Of a stretch of 64,000 nucleotides of DNA, positions 63,164-64,000 are shown piece after piece. The stretch is from Desulfobacteraceae bacterium. Lineage in GTDB: Bacteria > Desulfobacterota > Desulfobacteria > Desulfobacterales > Desulfobacteraceae. The position numbers and the translations under genes were made by a program. The stretch is from NCBI GenBank assembly GCA_016743945.1, contig JADGFI010000002.1, forward strand, positions 142,923 through 206,922, read 5' to 3'. The notes below the pieces were generated by a model. That model did no database searches. It saw only the letters and a program-made list of their open reading frames with translations, and was not told where the DNA came from. The number at the start of each line of letters is the position of its first letter. Within the stretch, counting starts at the first letter, position 1.

Positions 63164-64000
63164 TTATTTAAGAGCCAATTGAGCAGATTTAAGGGTATTT
63201 TTCATGAGCATGGCAATGGTCATGGGTCCAACCCCGCCCGGAACCGGTGTAATGGCGCCGGCAATTTCCTTGGCAGCCTCAAAATCAACATCTCCTTTGA
63301 GGATGGCTTTTCCGGTTTTTTCATTCATGCCCACCCGGTTTACGCCCACATCAATAACAGTGGAGCCCGGTTTAATCCATTCGGGTTTCACAAGATCCGG
63401 CACACCAGCAGCCACAATCAGAATATCCGCCCGCTTGCAATGGGCGGCAAGATCCTTGGTCCGGGTATGGACAATGGTCACGGTGGAATTGGCACCAACG
63501 CCTTTTTGGGCCATCATCATGGCAATGGGTTTTCCCACAATATTAGATCTGCCCACCACGACCACTTCAGCACCGGAGGTTTCAGTTCCTGAACGAACGA
63601 TCATCTCCTGGATTCCCGCAGGAGTGCAGGGAAGAAATTTGGCTTCGTCACCGCCAATCATGAGCCGCCCCACATTGACCGGATGGAAGGCATCCACGTC
63701 TTTGTCAGGATCAATGGCATTGAGAATCTTTTTGTCATCAATCTGATCCGGCAGGGGCAGTTGAACCAGAATACCATGGATATCCGGATCATTGTTGTAC
63801 TTATCAATCAAGGCAAGCAGATCTGCTTCTGAAATATCCACAGACTGGTCATCCTGAATTTCATGAAATCCACAACTGATAGCTGTTTTAACCTTTAAGG
63901 TCACATAGCTGATGGAAGCGGGGCTGGATCCCACCAGAATAGTAACAAGACCCGGCACCTTGCCGGTTTTTTCTTTCATCTGGTCGACTTCGGCTTTGAC
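63164..64000 (-). CDS. folD: Bifunctional methylenetetrahydrofolate dehydrogenase/methenyltetrahydrofolate cyclohydrolase, N-terminus cut by window edge
   Basis: FolD interconverts one-carbon folate intermediates, here also used in the reductive acetyl-CoA route. The frame runs through the right end of the window, so the start is missing. Seen are SYVTLKVK with the catalytic Tyr/Lys, ILVQLPLPDQID, PCTPAGIQEMI, the Rossmann GRSNIVGKPIAMMM, and the C-terminal PGGVGPMTIAMLM. The visible part has 278 codons of the usual 285-300. Confidence 0.96.
   Translation of the reverse strand, partial: VKAEVDQMKEKTGKVPGLVTILVGSSPASISYVTLKVKTAISCGFHEIQDDQSVDISEADLLALIDKYNNDPDIHGILVQLPLPDQIDDKKILNAIDPDKDVDAFHPVNVGRLMIGGDEAKFLPCTPAGIQEMIVRSGTETSGAEVVVVGRSNIVGKPIAMMMAQKGVGANSTVTIVHTRTKDLAAHCKRADILIVAAGVPDLVKPEWIKPGSTVIDVGVNRVGMNEKTGKAILKGDVDFEAAKEIAGAITPVPGGVGPMTIAMLMKNTLKSAQLALK

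Noticed and set aside
1..64000. CRISPR arrays, insertion sequences and integrase-linked islands.
   Set aside because: I saw no regularly spaced direct repeats of CRISPR type, no transposase or integrase frame, and no tRNA-linked direct repeat; gene content is largely core.

Overview
The window looks like a chromosomal segment of a sulfate-reducing Desulfobacterota (Deltaproteobacteria), most likely a Desulfobacula/Desulfobacterium-like Desulfobacteraceae. This rests on a DsrC-superfamily protein, a selenocysteine-containing formate dehydrogenase, an RnfB-GltD type fusion, a TAXI-TRAP transporter, many two-component regulators and a carboxynorspermidine pathway. Genus assignment is inference. 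Base composition is moderate (about 45% GC by eye) and fairly even. There is no integrase, transposase, prophage or CRISPR array, so this is mostly core genome.

Layout. 1-2.2 kb: the 3' part of a histidine kinase, convergent with an NtrC-type sigma-54 activator. 2.3-5.3 kb: a biotin operon, birA-bioY-ecfA-ecfT, with a BirA-type operator lying over the birA start codon. 5.4-5.7 kb: a DsrC-like protein without the two C-terminal redox cysteines. 6.1-8.4 kb: an HD-GYP signalling protein and a TPR lipoprotein. 8.5-14.7 kb: a tandem ribbon-helix-helix-like protein, a GldA/GldF/GldG-like ABC export operon with a DUF4340 protein, and a PlsC acyltransferase. 15-16.5 kb: a hybrid sensor kinase. 16.9-34.1 kb: a complete dcw cluster, mraZ-rsmH-ftsL-ftsI-murEF(fused)-[55-aa ORF]-mraY-murD-ftsW-murG-murC-murB-ftsQ-ftsA-ftsZ, in one tightly overlapping series. 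It is followed by a B12-binding radical SAM protein.

35.9-44.4 kb: a small holin-like membrane protein; a TAXI-TRAP transporter translationally overlapping a DUF362 protein; carboxynorspermidine decarboxylase and dehydrogenase; and a Mn-dependent pyrophosphatase. 44.5-51.6 kb: a redox/regulatory module made of a double-receiver hybrid kinase, an RnfB-GltD fusion, and a divergent formate dehydrogenase catalytic subunit read through an in-frame UGA (Sec378). A bacterial SECIS hairpin lies just after the UGA. 51.9-54.8 kb: a MotB-MotA-like pair in reversed gene order and an extracellular solute-binding protein. 55-64 kb, all minus strand: AlaX-like editing protein, RluD-type pseudouridine synthase, CarD regulator, pth, rplY, prs, tRNA-Gln(UUG), ispE, a DUF1844 protein, an ADP-forming acyl-CoA synthetase, and folD cut by the right edge.

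The items most worth a second look are: the SECIS/UGA formate dehydrogenase beside the RnfB-GltD fusion; the cysteine-less DsrC homologue; a roughly 81-bp element present twice in inverted orientation (5.8 and 14.7 kb); the 55-codon ORF wedged between murF and mraY with a strong ribosome-binding site; and 10-bp-period MraZ-like boxes before mraZ.
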